From NCBI GenBank assembly GCA_028875955.1, contig JAGWTX010000060.1:1-9179 (forward strand): 9,179 nt of DNA, given 5' to 3'. Below are positions 1 through 7,653 of this stretch, one piece after another. The position numbers were made by a program, and so were the translations under genes. Position 1 is the first letter of the stretch. Every line of letters begins with the position of its first letter. The notes beneath the pieces are model-generated. The model worked only from the letters and a program-made list of their open reading frames with translations. It was not told the origin of the DNA and searched no databases. Origin of the DNA: Bacteroidota bacterium (GTDB taxonomy: Bacteria > Bacteroidota > Bacteroidia > Chitinophagales > Chitinophagaceae).

Positions 1-138
1 TTTTACAACAGTGCAGCAACTTCTATTGCCTGGGGTTTCAATAAAAGAAAAACGAAGAAAAAAAGACCGGATCTGGTTTCAGATCTCTGCAGGATCACGG
101 GAAGTCCTTTTATTTTAAAAGACAAAGCCTGCCAATAA
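1..138 (+). CDS. Partial 3' end of a gene, possibly HAD-family hydrolase tail
   Basis: Frame 1 is open from the window edge to a TAA at 136-138, giving 45 residues that begin FYNSAATSIAWGF and end KDKACQ. The other two rightward frames close sooner (near 41 and 109), and no leftward frame gives a convincing product. The pattern of a small hydrophobic stretch ending in WGF, a Lys/Arg-rich segment and then RPD followed by a short helix resembles the last part of HAD-superfamily phosphatases, where a 'SIAV-WG' strand is followed by 'PD-vi'. This is a weak resemblance, and the catalytic part lies outside the window. The gene could equally belong to another family, or the frame could be non-coding. 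No clear terminator follows the stop. Confidence 0.35.
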   Translation, partial: FYNSAATSIAWGFNKRKTKKKRPDLVSDLCRITGSPFILKDKACQ

Positions 139-171
139 GCACAAATTTCTATTAACTGTAGGAGGTATGGG

Positions 172-374
172 GTCTTTGGCGGGTTGGTCTTTGGTCTTTG
201 GATATGTTAGTGTACAGGAAAAAAAAATTACTATAATTGGAAAACTATGTCAACTCCCCATCTTTCTTTAGAGTAATATGCTTAAAGTCATAAAGTATTT
301 TGCCAATGCTTTGATGTTACAATCACAACCAACTATCCTTCCTGCCAAAGACCAAAGACCAACCCGCCAAAGAC
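172..374. repeat. Long inverted repeat of heptad units (30-bp arms 172-201 and 345-374)
   Basis: The left arm (172-201), reverse-complemented, matches the right arm (345-374) at every base over 30 bp. The two arms are separated by a 143-bp AT-rich spacer. Reading the right arm forward, it is two CCAAAGA heptads, one CCAACCC heptad, then G and a further CCAAAGA unit. The spacer has no convincing gene. On the leftward strand the right arm starts 11 bases after the stop codon of the 1120-residue gene, so a read-through transcript could form a very long hairpin. The same heptads and the same CCAACCC end recur at 7653-7715, so this appears to be a dispersed intergenic repeat. The 203-bp unit could also be a small non-autonomous element with terminal inverted repeats. 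I see no target-site duplication. Confidence 0.85.
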
Positions 375-385
375 TAAATCACACA

Positions 386-3300
386 CTAAAAATCAAATCC
401 CATCGCAAAATACCAAACCGGTTTGCCCCGGAAGACACCCTTCATGGGCCATCCTGCGTCGAGTTTCATGAAATAGCCCAGCAACGTGCTGCGGACACCA
501 AAACCATAGCCACCGGCAAAAGGCCCCAGACCGCCGGCATCCAGGCGAACCAATATCGGACTGGTTTGGTCACGGATCACTTCGCTGGGTCGGGTAATGC
601 CATTGTATTTGCCATTCCAGGCGGTTCCCAGATCCACAAACTGCACCAGTTGGAAATTCCGGAGAAAGGCATTATTGATGGGCCGGTTGATAAAAGTGGA
701 GAACAGGGGTAAACGGAATTCACTGTTCAGCACAACGGCATTGTTTCCGTTGGCAATATTCTGGTTATAACCCCGCATATTGACAGCCAGCGACTGGAAT
801 GCATAGGACTGGTCCTGTGCAGGCGGATTGTTATTGAACTTGGGATTGAACCAGCCATCCACACCTCCCAGGTAATAGATCAGCTTCTGGCCACCCCAGG
901 AGAAATCACCCGCTGCCCGACCGGCCCAGATAAAATTGCGATAGATCTTATGATAGTATCTGCCATCAAACCCGAAATTGAAAGTGGCTTTGCCATTGTT
1001 CAACGAGGTTTTAAAAGTAGGCATGTTCATATCCAGGTAAATCTTGAATCGAAGTCCTACCCAGATATTCTGTGTTGGATTCAGGGTGTTATCATGTACA
1101 TATTCAATTCTCGAAACAATGTACCTGGAAATGGTATCTGCATATTTGAGTGCACCGGGATCGGGTAATCCGGAATTGTTATCATACGGACGCAGTACAC
1201 CGCGGTCGGTACGTAAACCCACTGTTGCCCGCAGGCTTTTCACTTCATTGAAAGGATAGGCAATATTGAACTGGTACAGATTGGTAAAAAGCCTATTGTC
1301 AAAACTGGTCGGGAAAAAATTCGTGACGGTGCTCCGGTAATAGGTTAAACCATAATCAAATCTCCTGCGAAGATTCTGGTAAGTGAAATACACATCCTTA
1401 TCACTCAGGTTGGTTCCAAATCGGACACCGCCTGAAAAACGAATGTCTTCCATCAGATCGCTGACACCCACGCGGAAGGTGAAATTGAAATCATTCCCAT
1501 TATTGAGTTGTATCGGACCATTGCCCCCTGCATAGGGCTGGTATCGATTGATCAGGATATTATTCGATACCCCTACCTGAACATTATCCGAATTAAATTT
1601 CATCCGGTAATCGAATAACCGTGAACGGGTGAGTACAGAGGTTTTCGGCAGCGGCCCTGCATTGTTTTTGTTCCGCAATGCACTGCTGTCCGGTTTTTCA
1701 TCTGCAAATTCAGACTGGAAACTACTCACCACTTTCTTAGCCGTATCAGCCCCTTTCTTATATTGGATGGCCTCGCCGGTGGCTGCTTTCTTATCGGCAA
1801 TCACTTTGCGCATATACTCGGTTGGTCTTGCATTCACATTTCGCTTGTTCAATGCATTTTCATCCACTTTCAGCTTATAGAGAAATTTGAAGTCGCCTTC
1901 CTTTCTTACTTCGCTTACGATCCCGTTGTTTCCGGCAATACGGGTTTCCAGCAGGCTGCTCTGGTAATTGGTTATGGGGAAAGTATAGGTGGAATCCTTG
2001 TATACCTGGAAATAGCTCACACTATCCGGTTCCTGTTTCTGCCAGGCCTGCAGGGTAGAATCAAATTCTTTCGGAGAAGGATTGCGTAACAATTCATCAC
2101 CGATATAATACAGGGTATCCAACCCGTTCCGCTGCGTGGCAAAGAAACCGGCCCAGCGGTTAGCAATACCATTCTCATCAGACACATAGGTAAAGTGATT
2201 GGTATTGTACTGCATCGGATAGCGCGCGTTTCCGGTTTTCACATTGGTCAGCTGGGTGATCTGCCTGTCCTTGCTATCGTTCAGGATATCTACCATGAAG
2301 ATATTAAAGGGATACCTGCTGGGTAATACCGTGTCCTTACTGATGGCGTTGGGACCGGGGCGGTTGGAAGAAAAGATGATACCCGCCTTGTTGGGGAAAA
2401 CCACATAGGTCGGATCCAGTTCATCATACACATCATTGGTGATCTGGGTGGATTTCTGGCTGTCAATCTTATACGTGAACAAATCAGTATGTCCATTTTT
2501 CACGGCACTCAGGACAAGGGTATTGGCATCCAGCATAAAGGAAGCATCCAGGATCTGGTCGAAATCCGTGATCTCCTGTTTGTATCTCTTGTATTTGGCA
2601 AATATGTCGTACACAAACATTTTTAATTTCCCGGCTTCCCAGTAAATCACCAATAAACGGGTTCCCTTGCCATCCCAGGCCAGTATGGGATAATTGGGAT
2701 TGATGTCTCCCTGCTGGGTACGTACGCCGTTTTTTACGAGAATCTTGGCATCGTAAAAATTCTCCATCAGTTTGATATTATAGACCCCTTTTTTAAACTC
2801 CACCACTCCATAGGTTGAACTCTTGGGATTGGGGTTGGCCTGAAAACGGAAATAATCGTTTTTGGAAACGTCTTCCGAAACAGTCAGCTGACCCTTGGGT
2901 TGGTTTCTGCGCTGACGGATGTCTTTTATATACACATCCTGTTCGTACTGCATGAAATCTGCAAGCACCTCCTTGAACTTTTTCTTACAAACCCGTAAAC
3001 AAGCGTTGTTCAGATTTTTATAGATCCGGGCCAGATACAACAGATAAGTGATATTCTCTGTCCTGTATTTCTCACCGATATAATGCCAGAAAGCATGTCC
3101 GGCCAATAATGGTTTTTCGAATGCAAACTGGTAAAACGAGTTGTAGCTGCCACCCAGCATGGCGCTTTTCAGATCATCATCCAGTTCCGTACTCCAGGGT
3201 TCCGCCGCATAGGCAACATAACCATCCACCAGCCATTTGGGCAGGTCAAGCAAAGCCTGGTTACTGGCAAACTCGCCCAGGTCATCCCCGAACATCAGGT

Positions 3301-3748
3301 TATCGGTCAGTACTTTGGCAATACCCTGGCGGATCTGCAGTTTCAGGTGTTCATGGTTACCGTCGAAATACACCACAATCTTATTGTTCACCAGTTTTGT
3401 GATCCCACCGGCGTTCTGCCAGTCGCTGCCCAGACCGATATTGCTGCTTTTGTAATCGTTATAGCTGTTATACACCACGATATTGGCACGGCGCTGTAAA
3501 GAATATTCAATAAAATTTTCGATGGATTTGAGTTCTTCCTCCGCCACCTGGGCAGCAAATTTGCCCAGTTCCACCCCACCCTGGGCTACATAGGTATTAA
3601 AGTTGGGGGACTGGTAAAATTTCCAGGTATACTTCTTATACTGAACCCGGTTTCTGCCAAACTCAACGGAATTTACCTGTGCTTTCAACAGCAAGGGAAA
3701 AAGAAAAATCAATAAAAGAAAGCCATACGTGATGCGATTCAGTTGCAT
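386..3748 (-). CDS. Outer-membrane protein: degenerate peptidase_MA-like domain, TolB-like propeller, Omp85-like barrel
   Basis: This 1120-residue protein starts at an ATG (3746-3748) that gives a good signal peptide: a basic start, hydrophobic residues 9-21, and cleavage near LKA|QV at residues 23-24. Residues about 30-280 resemble gluzincin peptidase_MA-like domains. LPKWLVDGYVAY (169-180) matches the usual LP-W-EG-AEY segment, but the HExxH site is replaced by RQGIAK (140-145), so this domain is probably not catalytic. Residues about 300-560 look like PD40/TolB-type beta-propeller blades, most clearly IIFSSNRPG (457-465). A charged linker (about 560-705) follows. Residues about 710-1120 alternate like a beta-barrel, contain MRGY (991-994) at the place of the Omp85 (V/I)RG(F/Y) motif followed by a strand ending EFRLPLF, and end in Phe. 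No POTRA domains are visible. E. coli TolB is a soluble protein of about 430 residues, so this is not its orthologue. The probable location is the outer membrane with the N-terminal part in the periplasm. The substrate is unknown. It is divergent from the hydrolase gene, with 61 bp between them. Confidence 0.88.
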   Translation of the reverse strand: MQLNRITYGFLLLIFLFPLLLKAQVNSVEFGRNRVQYKKYTWKFYQSPNFNTYVAQGGVELGKFAAQVAEEELKSIENFIEYSLQRRANIVVYNSYNDYKSSNIGLGSDWQNAGGITKLVNNKIVVYFDGNHEHLKLQIRQGIAKVLTDNLMFGDDLGEFASNQALLDLPKWLVDGYVAYAAEPWSTELDDDLKSAMLGGSYNSFYQFAFEKPLLAGHAFWHYIGEKYRTENITYLLYLARIYKNLNNACLRVCKKKFKEVLADFMQYEQDVYIKDIRQRRNQPKGQLTVSEDVSKNDYFRFQANPNPKSSTYGVVEFKKGVYNIKLMENFYDAKILVKNGVRTQQGDINPNYPILAWDGKGTRLLVIYWEAGKLKMFVYDIFAKYKRYKQEITDFDQILDASFMLDANTLVLSAVKNGHTDLFTYKIDSQKSTQITNDVYDELDPTYVVFPNKAGIIFSSNRPGPNAISKDTVLPSRYPFNIFMVDILNDSKDRQITQLTNVKTGNARYPMQYNTNHFTYVSDENGIANRWAGFFATQRNGLDTLYYIGDELLRNPSPKEFDSTLQAWQKQEPDSVSYFQVYKDSTYTFPITNYQSSLLETRIAGNNGIVSEVRKEGDFKFLYKLKVDENALNKRNVNARPTEYMRKVIADKKAATGEAIQYKKGADTAKKVVSSFQSEFADEKPDSSALRNKNNAGPLPKTSVLTRSRLFDYRMKFNSDNVQVGVSNNILINRYQPYAGGNGPIQLNNGNDFNFTFRVGVSDLMEDIRFSGGVRFGTNLSDKDVYFTYQNLRRRFDYGLTYYRSTVTNFFPTSFDNRLFTNLYQFNIAYPFNEVKSLRATVGLRTDRGVLRPYDNNSGLPDPGALKYADTISRYIVSRIEYVHDNTLNPTQNIWVGLRFKIYLDMNMPTFKTSLNNGKATFNFGFDGRYYHKIYRNFIWAGRAAGDFSWGGQKLIYYLGGVDGWFNPKFNNNPPAQDQSYAFQSLAVNMRGYNQNIANGNNAVVLNSEFRLPLFSTFINRPINNAFLRNFQLVQFVDLGTAWNGKYNGITRPSEVIRDQTSPILVRLDAGGLGPFAGGYGFGVRSTLLGYFMKLDAGWPMKGVFRGKPVWYFAMGFDF

Positions 3749-3809
3749 ATCCGAACTTTAGTGTTTTAAAATTAGGCAATTACCAGTAAAAGCCGGTAAA
3801 AATACGATT

Positions 3810-4445
3810 ATGCTCAAGGTTAAGGTTTTTACATTTAGTCCTGTTCAGGAAAACACCTACATCCTTTACAATGAACAGAACAAAGCTATTATAATTGATC
3901 CCGGTTGTTACTTCAGCGCTGAACAGGAAACGTTAAAAAACTTTATTACAGATACGCAACTTGAGCCGGTAAAGTTGCTCAATACCCATTGCCATCTGGA
4001 CCATGTTTTCGGGAATAAATGGGTTTCAGAGACCTGGGGGCTGGAATTGTTTATCCATCCCGGGGAGGAACAAATGTTAAAACTGGCCCCGATATCCGGC
4101 GACAAATGGGGTCTGCCCTTTCACAACTATACCGGCCCGCTGCATTTTCTGGCTGAAGGCGATACCGTTATCCTGGGAGAAGATAAGCTGGAAGTCATTC
4201 TGACACCCGGCCATTCACCGGCCAGCATCTGTTTTTATAACCCTGCGCAGTCTTTCCTGATCGGAGGCGATGTGCTGTTCCGGGAAAGTATCGGCCGTAC
4301 GGATCTGCCGGGAGGCAATCATGAAACCCTGCTCAAAAGCATCCGGGAAAAATTGTTTGTTTTGCCTGATGAGGTAACCGTTTACCCTGGTCATGGGAAG
4401 CCTACCAGCATCGGACATGAAAAAGTATATAATCCCTTTTTATAG
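3810..4445 (+). CDS. MBL-fold metallo-hydrolase, glyoxalase II-like
   Basis: This 211-residue cytoplasmic protein has the complete metal-binding set of the metallo-beta-lactamase fold: THCHLDH (59-65, ligands His60, His62, Asp64, His65), His135 in TPGHSP, Asp154 in GGDVLF, and His195 in YPGHG. The GGDVLF..SIGRTDLPGG stretch and the final PGHG are typical of the glyoxalase II-like subgroup that hydrolyses thioesters such as S-lactoylglutathione. At 211 residues it lacks the C-terminal substrate-binding domain of classical GloB (about 250-260 residues) and is closer in size to YcbL-type proteins, so the true thioester substrate is uncertain. It has no signal peptide. The ATG at 3810 begins the conserved first strand directly. 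The gene is divergent from the outer-membrane protein and convergent with the caspase-like gene, so it is probably transcribed alone. Confidence 0.93.
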   Translation: MLKVKVFTFSPVQENTYILYNEQNKAIIIDPGCYFSAEQETLKNFITDTQLEPVKLLNTHCHLDHVFGNKWVSETWGLELFIHPGEEQMLKLAPISGDKWGLPFHNYTGPLHFLAEGDTVILGEDKLEVILTPGHSPASICFYNPAQSFLIGGDVLFRESIGRTDLPGGNHETLLKSIREKLFVLPDEVTVYPGHGKPTSIGHEKVYNPFL

Positions 4446-4457
4446 GAACTGATGCTG

Positions 4458-4480
4458 AATGCCGCTTAGCCGGCATTTTT
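4458..4480 (+). terminator. Intrinsic terminator of the MBL hydrolase gene
   Basis: AATGCCG (4458-4464) pairs with CGGCATT (4471-4477) around a 6-base loop, and a run of T follows (4476-4480). It lies 12 bases after the hydrolase stop codon. The loop contains the TAA stop codon (4466-4468) of the convergent gene, so the last codons of that gene form one arm. The leftward direction has no comparable T-run, so it should work mainly for rightward transcripts. Confidence 0.7.
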
Positions 4481-6667
4481 CCTGTGCCAGGCTTTCTCAT
4501 ACGCCATGATGAATATGGCACCCAGGTTTCTGTTGGGTGGGATATAATCTTCAAACTTATCCCGGTATCCGGCACCAACCCTGGAAGAGACCGTATGCCA
4601 AAGCTCTTCCCAGTTCAGGTCTTTTCCGGAACGAAGCCTTTCCGTAATCGCATCGATCAGGCTCTGGTTAACCACACCGGCCGCCACTTGTTTGGAAGAA
4701 ATGATATGGGCTGATGGACAGATCTGTAAAATATCATTCAGTTTCTGATAACCCCCGCAACTGCCCAGTAAGACCACTTTGGCACTGGAGGGTAAGCGGT
4801 TGATGGTTTCCTGCAGGTAATAGCTATGCCCCCTGTGGATCACGATCATGGGCGCCAGCCCTTTTTCTTTCAGATAGGCAATCAGGCTGTCCTGCGCCTC
4901 GATATCCAGTTCCTGGGTTTCGTCCAGTGGCAGGTTGGCATAAATGGTAATCGGGGTTCCCCTGGCGGAACTGATCTCCACCCATTGTGGTTTACGCAGG
5001 ATATGCCAGTTGGCATTGTTAAACCGGCTCATAAATGCACTGAAATAGGTCTTGGCATCCTTATCCCCGTAAGAGAACTGTTGTATGATGATCCTGCCGG
5101 ATGCATTCTCCAGCGATTTCCGCGGCATGGTATAGATCGGGTCAATGCCCAGTCTTGCAGAAACATTGATCTTATTGGCCGGATCCATCGAAAGGAATAT
5201 GGTGTTGAGCAGGTTATAGATCAGCTCACCCCGCTGGTTATGCGTCCGTTTGCTTTCAGCCAGGTTCTGTTGAATCTGGTCATCAATCAGCTTTCGTATC
5301 TCTTTGTTGTAAATACTGGCATAGGAGTCGGCCACATCCACGGCATCTTCCAGTGTGGCATTGGTTTCCAGTCCACTTACAAAACTGCGCATCAGGTTTT
5401 CGGCGGCTGTTTTATCCATCCGGCTCAAAAAATTATCCAGGGTATTATAGGCCGCACAGATCTTGATGAATTTCTTGTAATAATCATTGTGCAGCATGCC
5501 CAGCAGCGAATCCGATCTGGGTTCCTTCATTCTTTGAAAAATCCGGGGATACACACCCACCACAAAACTTGAAGTATAGATCTCTTCCTCACCCATCACA
5601 GCGAGGTAGAAAAGCTCTTCCGGCCCCAGTGTAGCCAGTTTTCTGAAACGGATGTTTTCATTGGGCTCATCATGCAGCGCATTGATCTCGTTTATGTACA
5701 ATTCAACGGCTTTCGCCTGCAACTTATTGGTAAGCACCTGTGCAGCCATGGGAGTATCGCCATGATGCATGCGGTCTGCATAACTTATCCTTGTTCTGAC
5801 CAGCAACTTATAATAGTCTTCGGAAGACTCGTCGGTGATCAGCGGCGTGATGGAATCGATGGAAAGTCGATTGTGGTAGAGTTCATCCAGAAAGGGGAAA
5901 TACATCCTTCCTGTCTTGGTAAGGGCAAGCCTGCCGATGATCTTCACCAGCGGATGATTGACCGATTGAATCCTCCGACCCAGTGCGGTTGGCGCCGCTG
6001 CATAGTTATACAGCTCTTCCTGGTCACGAAAAGCGGCTTGAATGATCAGACTATCTGCAAAACGGTTATTGGGATAACGGGACAGGATTTTGAGGATATC
6101 TTCCGGGTTGCGCTGGCAGGCTTTGAGAACGAGATAATCACCAGCCTTGGCGATACCGGGATTGTCTTTCAGTGCAAAATTATCCAGCAGGATATTGTCA
6201 ACCTCCGGTGAATTGGATTCGATAATGGGAAGGATGCTTTGTCTGGAAAGTTCTGTCTGCATGGCATCTTCATAGGCTTTGACCAGAACGGGTAACTGGG
6301 CGGCATTCAGGGTCTTGCTTTTATATCCGGTGATATATCCCTGCAGCATTTCATTCACACCCCGAAGCCATTTGAATTTGTCATTGTCGCTAAAATCCGG
6401 ATTCTTCTCGATCTCTGCACGAAGGTTATTGATATGGATTCGCAGGATGGTAATGATTTGCTGGTCCAGTTCGGCATTTCCGCTGACGGCGAGATGAGTT
6501 CCTGAGGATGCACCGAGTTTTTCAATGCTGTTCAGCGAATTGAGGATGAGCTGGTGGTGCATTTGCCGGACAGCAGGAACCGGCGGCATTTCGATGCTTT
6601 TCTGACCAAAACTGCTGATAACCAGTAAAAAGGCGGTTACCGTACTGTAAATCTTCGTTCTTTTCAT
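4466..6667 (-). CDS. Exported protein of unknown function with caspase-like (clan CD) C-terminal domain
   Basis: From the chosen ATG (6665-6667) the product has 733 residues. It begins MKRTKIYSTVTAFLLVISSFG|QKS, a signal peptide cut just before Gln, so it is exported to the periplasm or beyond. ATGs at 6673 and 6718 are also in frame but would put extra residues before the signal peptide. Residues about 30-520 appear mostly helical, possibly a solenoid, and I do not recognise them. Residues about 525-725 alternate strands and helices. A strand ends in VIHRGHS (608-615), the next ends in LLGSCGG (633-639), then come AHIISSKQ (653-660) and a helix. This order matches the caspase fold, with His614 and Cys637 as the candidate dyad. 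The His-Cys spacing of 23 is short compared with caspase-1 (48) and RgpB gingipain (33), so catalysis is inferred. No C-terminal secretion domain is seen. It is divergent from the response regulator and convergent with the hydrolase. Confidence 0.75.
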   Translation of the reverse strand: MKRTKIYSTVTAFLLVISSFGQKSIEMPPVPAVRQMHHQLILNSLNSIEKLGASSGTHLAVSGNAELDQQIITILRIHINNLRAEIEKNPDFSDNDKFKWLRGVNEMLQGYITGYKSKTLNAAQLPVLVKAYEDAMQTELSRQSILPIIESNSPEVDNILLDNFALKDNPGIAKAGDYLVLKACQRNPEDILKILSRYPNNRFADSLIIQAAFRDQEELYNYAAAPTALGRRIQSVNHPLVKIIGRLALTKTGRMYFPFLDELYHNRLSIDSITPLITDESSEDYYKLLVRTRISYADRMHHGDTPMAAQVLTNKLQAKAVELYINEINALHDEPNENIRFRKLATLGPEELFYLAVMGEEEIYTSSFVVGVYPRIFQRMKEPRSDSLLGMLHNDYYKKFIKICAAYNTLDNFLSRMDKTAAENLMRSFVSGLETNATLEDAVDVADSYASIYNKEIRKLIDDQIQQNLAESKRTHNQRGELIYNLLNTIFLSMDPANKINVSARLGIDPIYTMPRKSLENASGRIIIQQFSYGDKDAKTYFSAFMSRFNNANWHILRKPQWVEISSARGTPITIYANLPLDETQELDIEAQDSLIAYLKEKGLAPMIVIHRGHSYYLQETINRLPSSAKVVLLGSCGGYQKLNDILQICPSAHIISSKQVAAGVVNQSLIDAITERLRSGKDLNWEELWHTVSSRVGAGYRDKFEDYIPPNRNLGAIFIMAYEKAWHRKNAG

Positions 6668-6675
6668 ATCCATTG

Positions 6676-6683
6676 CAAAAATA
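6676..6683 (-). promoter_or_regulatory. Bacteroidetes -7 element for the caspase-like gene
   Basis: On the leftward strand this reads TATTTTTG, an exact match to the Bacteroidetes TAnnTTTG consensus. A TTG lies 13 bases upstream, which is closer than the usual -33 spacing. Transcription would begin near 6670, leaving only about three bases before the ATG at 6667. It also favours the ATG at 6667 over the in-frame ATGs at 6673 and 6718, which lie at or upstream of the predicted start. Confidence 0.45.
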
Positions 6684-6774
6684 AAGGCATTTAGCCCAAG
6701 ACAGTCATTTCCTCCCATTTGCAGTTAACAATAACATAATAAGCGCAAAAACCCTAATTGCCGTTCATTAAAAT

Positions 6775-6782
6775 TAAATTTG
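6775..6782 (+). promoter_or_regulatory. Bacteroidetes -7 element for the response regulator gene
   Basis: TAAATTTG matches TAnnTTTG exactly and ends 18 bases before the ATG at 6801, giving a leader of about 12 bases. A TTG at 6758-6760 could be a weak -33 element, but its spacing of 14 is short. The in-frame TTG at 6780-6782 lies inside this element, which argues against using it as the start codon. Confidence 0.5.
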
Positions 6783-6800
6783 TGTAAACTTAAGGTTAAC

Positions 6801-7481
6801 ATGGAAGGCAAGCCGAAACAGATATTGATCGCAGATGATGAACCGGATATTTTGGAGATTGTAAGCTATAATCTTGGAAAGGAAGGCTATGAGATCTATA
6901 CTGCCAAAGACGGAAATGAAGCCATTGAAAGAGCCAAACAGCTCAACCCGGATCTGATCATCCTGGACATCATGATGCCGAAAAAGACGGGGGTGGAAGT
7001 TTGCCAGATCCTCCGCTCACAACCCCAGTTCCAGGATACGCTGATCATTTTCCTGACCGCCATGAGCGACGAAGCCTCGCAAATCAAGGGTCTCGAAACA
7101 GGCGCAGACGATTATGTCAACAAACCCATCAGCCCGAAAGTGCTTGTCAGCCGTGTAAATGCCCTGTTCAGAAGGGTGAACAGCAAGGAAGTAGGCAAGA
7201 GCATCCATATCGGCAACCTGACCATTGACCCTGTAAAATTCCTTGTGGTCATAGATCAGAAAGAAGTGATCCTTGCCAAGAAAGAATTCGAATTGTTGCA
7301 CCTCCTGGCTTCCCGTCCGGGTCGTGTTTTTCTCCGTAACGAAATCCTTTCCCAGGTTTGGGGGAATGATGTGATCGTGGGCGACAGAACCATTGATGTC
7401 CATATCCGTAAAGTCCGCCAGAAACTCGGTATCGACTGTATAACCACCGTAAAAGGGGTTGGTTATAAGTTTGACATGTAG
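6801..7481 (+). CDS. OmpR/PhoB-family response regulator
   Basis: From ATG 6801 the product has 226 residues. The receiver domain (about 6-122) has the acidic pair Asp12/Asp13, the phosphoacceptor Asp56 in LDIMMP, the switch residue Thr86 and Lys108 in DDYVNKP. The C-terminal winged-helix domain (about 135-226) has KKEFELLHLL, the recognition-helix region RTIDVHIRKVRQKLG (196-210) and the closing wing TTVKGVGYKF. It is therefore a DNA-binding regulator phosphorylated by a histidine kinase, almost certainly the one encoded next. An upstream TTG (6780) would add seven residues but overlaps the promoter element. The PhoB-like domain layout and the nearby DUF47 gene suggest a phosphate-response role. 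That role is inferred from context, because OmpR-type regulators cannot be assigned a signal from sequence alone. Confidence 0.95.
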   Translation: MEGKPKQILIADDEPDILEIVSYNLGKEGYEIYTAKDGNEAIERAKQLNPDLIILDIMMPKKTGVEVCQILRSQPQFQDTLIIFLTAMSDEASQIKGLETGADDYVNKPISPKVLVSRVNALFRRVNSKEVGKSIHIGNLTIDPVKFLVVIDQKEVILAKKEFELLHLLASRPGRVFLRNEILSQVWGNDVIVGDRTIDVHIRKVRQKLGIDCITTVKGVGYKFDM

Positions 7482-7555
7482 GGTTTCATCTTAGCAAAAT
7501 TTTGTATCCGCTTATTAACAGGTCCTGTGCAGGATAATTTATCTTGCAATAGAAA

Positions 7556-7653
7556 GTTTGTAGTTGGTAGTCTGTAGTCCCGCTTTTCGAGGGATCTTTG
7601 CTACGCTGCAATTTATGATTGACTAATAACAATTAATACACACAACTACAAAC
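7556..7653. repeat. Inverted repeat between regulator and kinase genes
   Basis: GTTTGTAGTTG (7556-7566) is the exact reverse complement of CAACTACAAAC (7643-7653). The left arm lies in three successive heptads, TTTGTAG, TTGGTAG and TCTGTAG (7557-7577). The 76 bases between the arms hold no open frame of note. The right arm meets the heptad array that starts at 7653. The origin is unknown, and it may be part of one composite intergenic repeat together with that array. Confidence 0.6.

Noticed and set aside
131..136. HEH residues (132-134) of the 1120-residue protein as an active HExxH zinc site
   Set aside because: The residue four after the first His is Lys, not His. The segment aligned with HExxH by its position before LPKWLVDG is RQGIAK, so the site is lost. 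Positions given here are protein residues, corresponding to about 3341-3358 in the window.
167..271. A 34-codon rightward frame with GGAGG just before its ATG
   Set aside because: GGAGG is only one base from the ATG, too close to act as a Shine-Dalgarno site. The frame runs through the repeat arm, the product has no recognisable character, and this phylum seldom relies on such sites.
278..712. A 144-codon rightward open frame
   Set aside because: Most of it lies antisense to the outer-membrane protein gene, whose domains are clear. The product shows no domain pattern.
4826..5572. A 248-codon rightward open frame opposite the caspase-like gene
   Set aside because: It is antisense to a frame with a signal peptide and conserved motifs. 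Its product lacks coherent domains and looks like a shadow frame.
6699..6708. CAGTCAT / CTGTCTT near-matches to a Pho-box half-site upstream of the regulator
   Set aside because: Each has one mismatch in seven, and there is no second half at the expected spacing, so chance is sufficient.
6668..6718. Upstream in-frame ATG at 6718, with GGAGG followed by short overlapping frames such as a 5-codon ATG-TAA
   Set aside because: Using ATG 6718 would add a non-signal N-terminus in front of a good signal peptide. The tiny frames lie upstream of the likely transcription start.
7523..7534. TCCT-GTGC-AGGA hairpin after the regulator gene as a terminator
   Set aside because: The stem is only 4-5 bp and no T-run follows.
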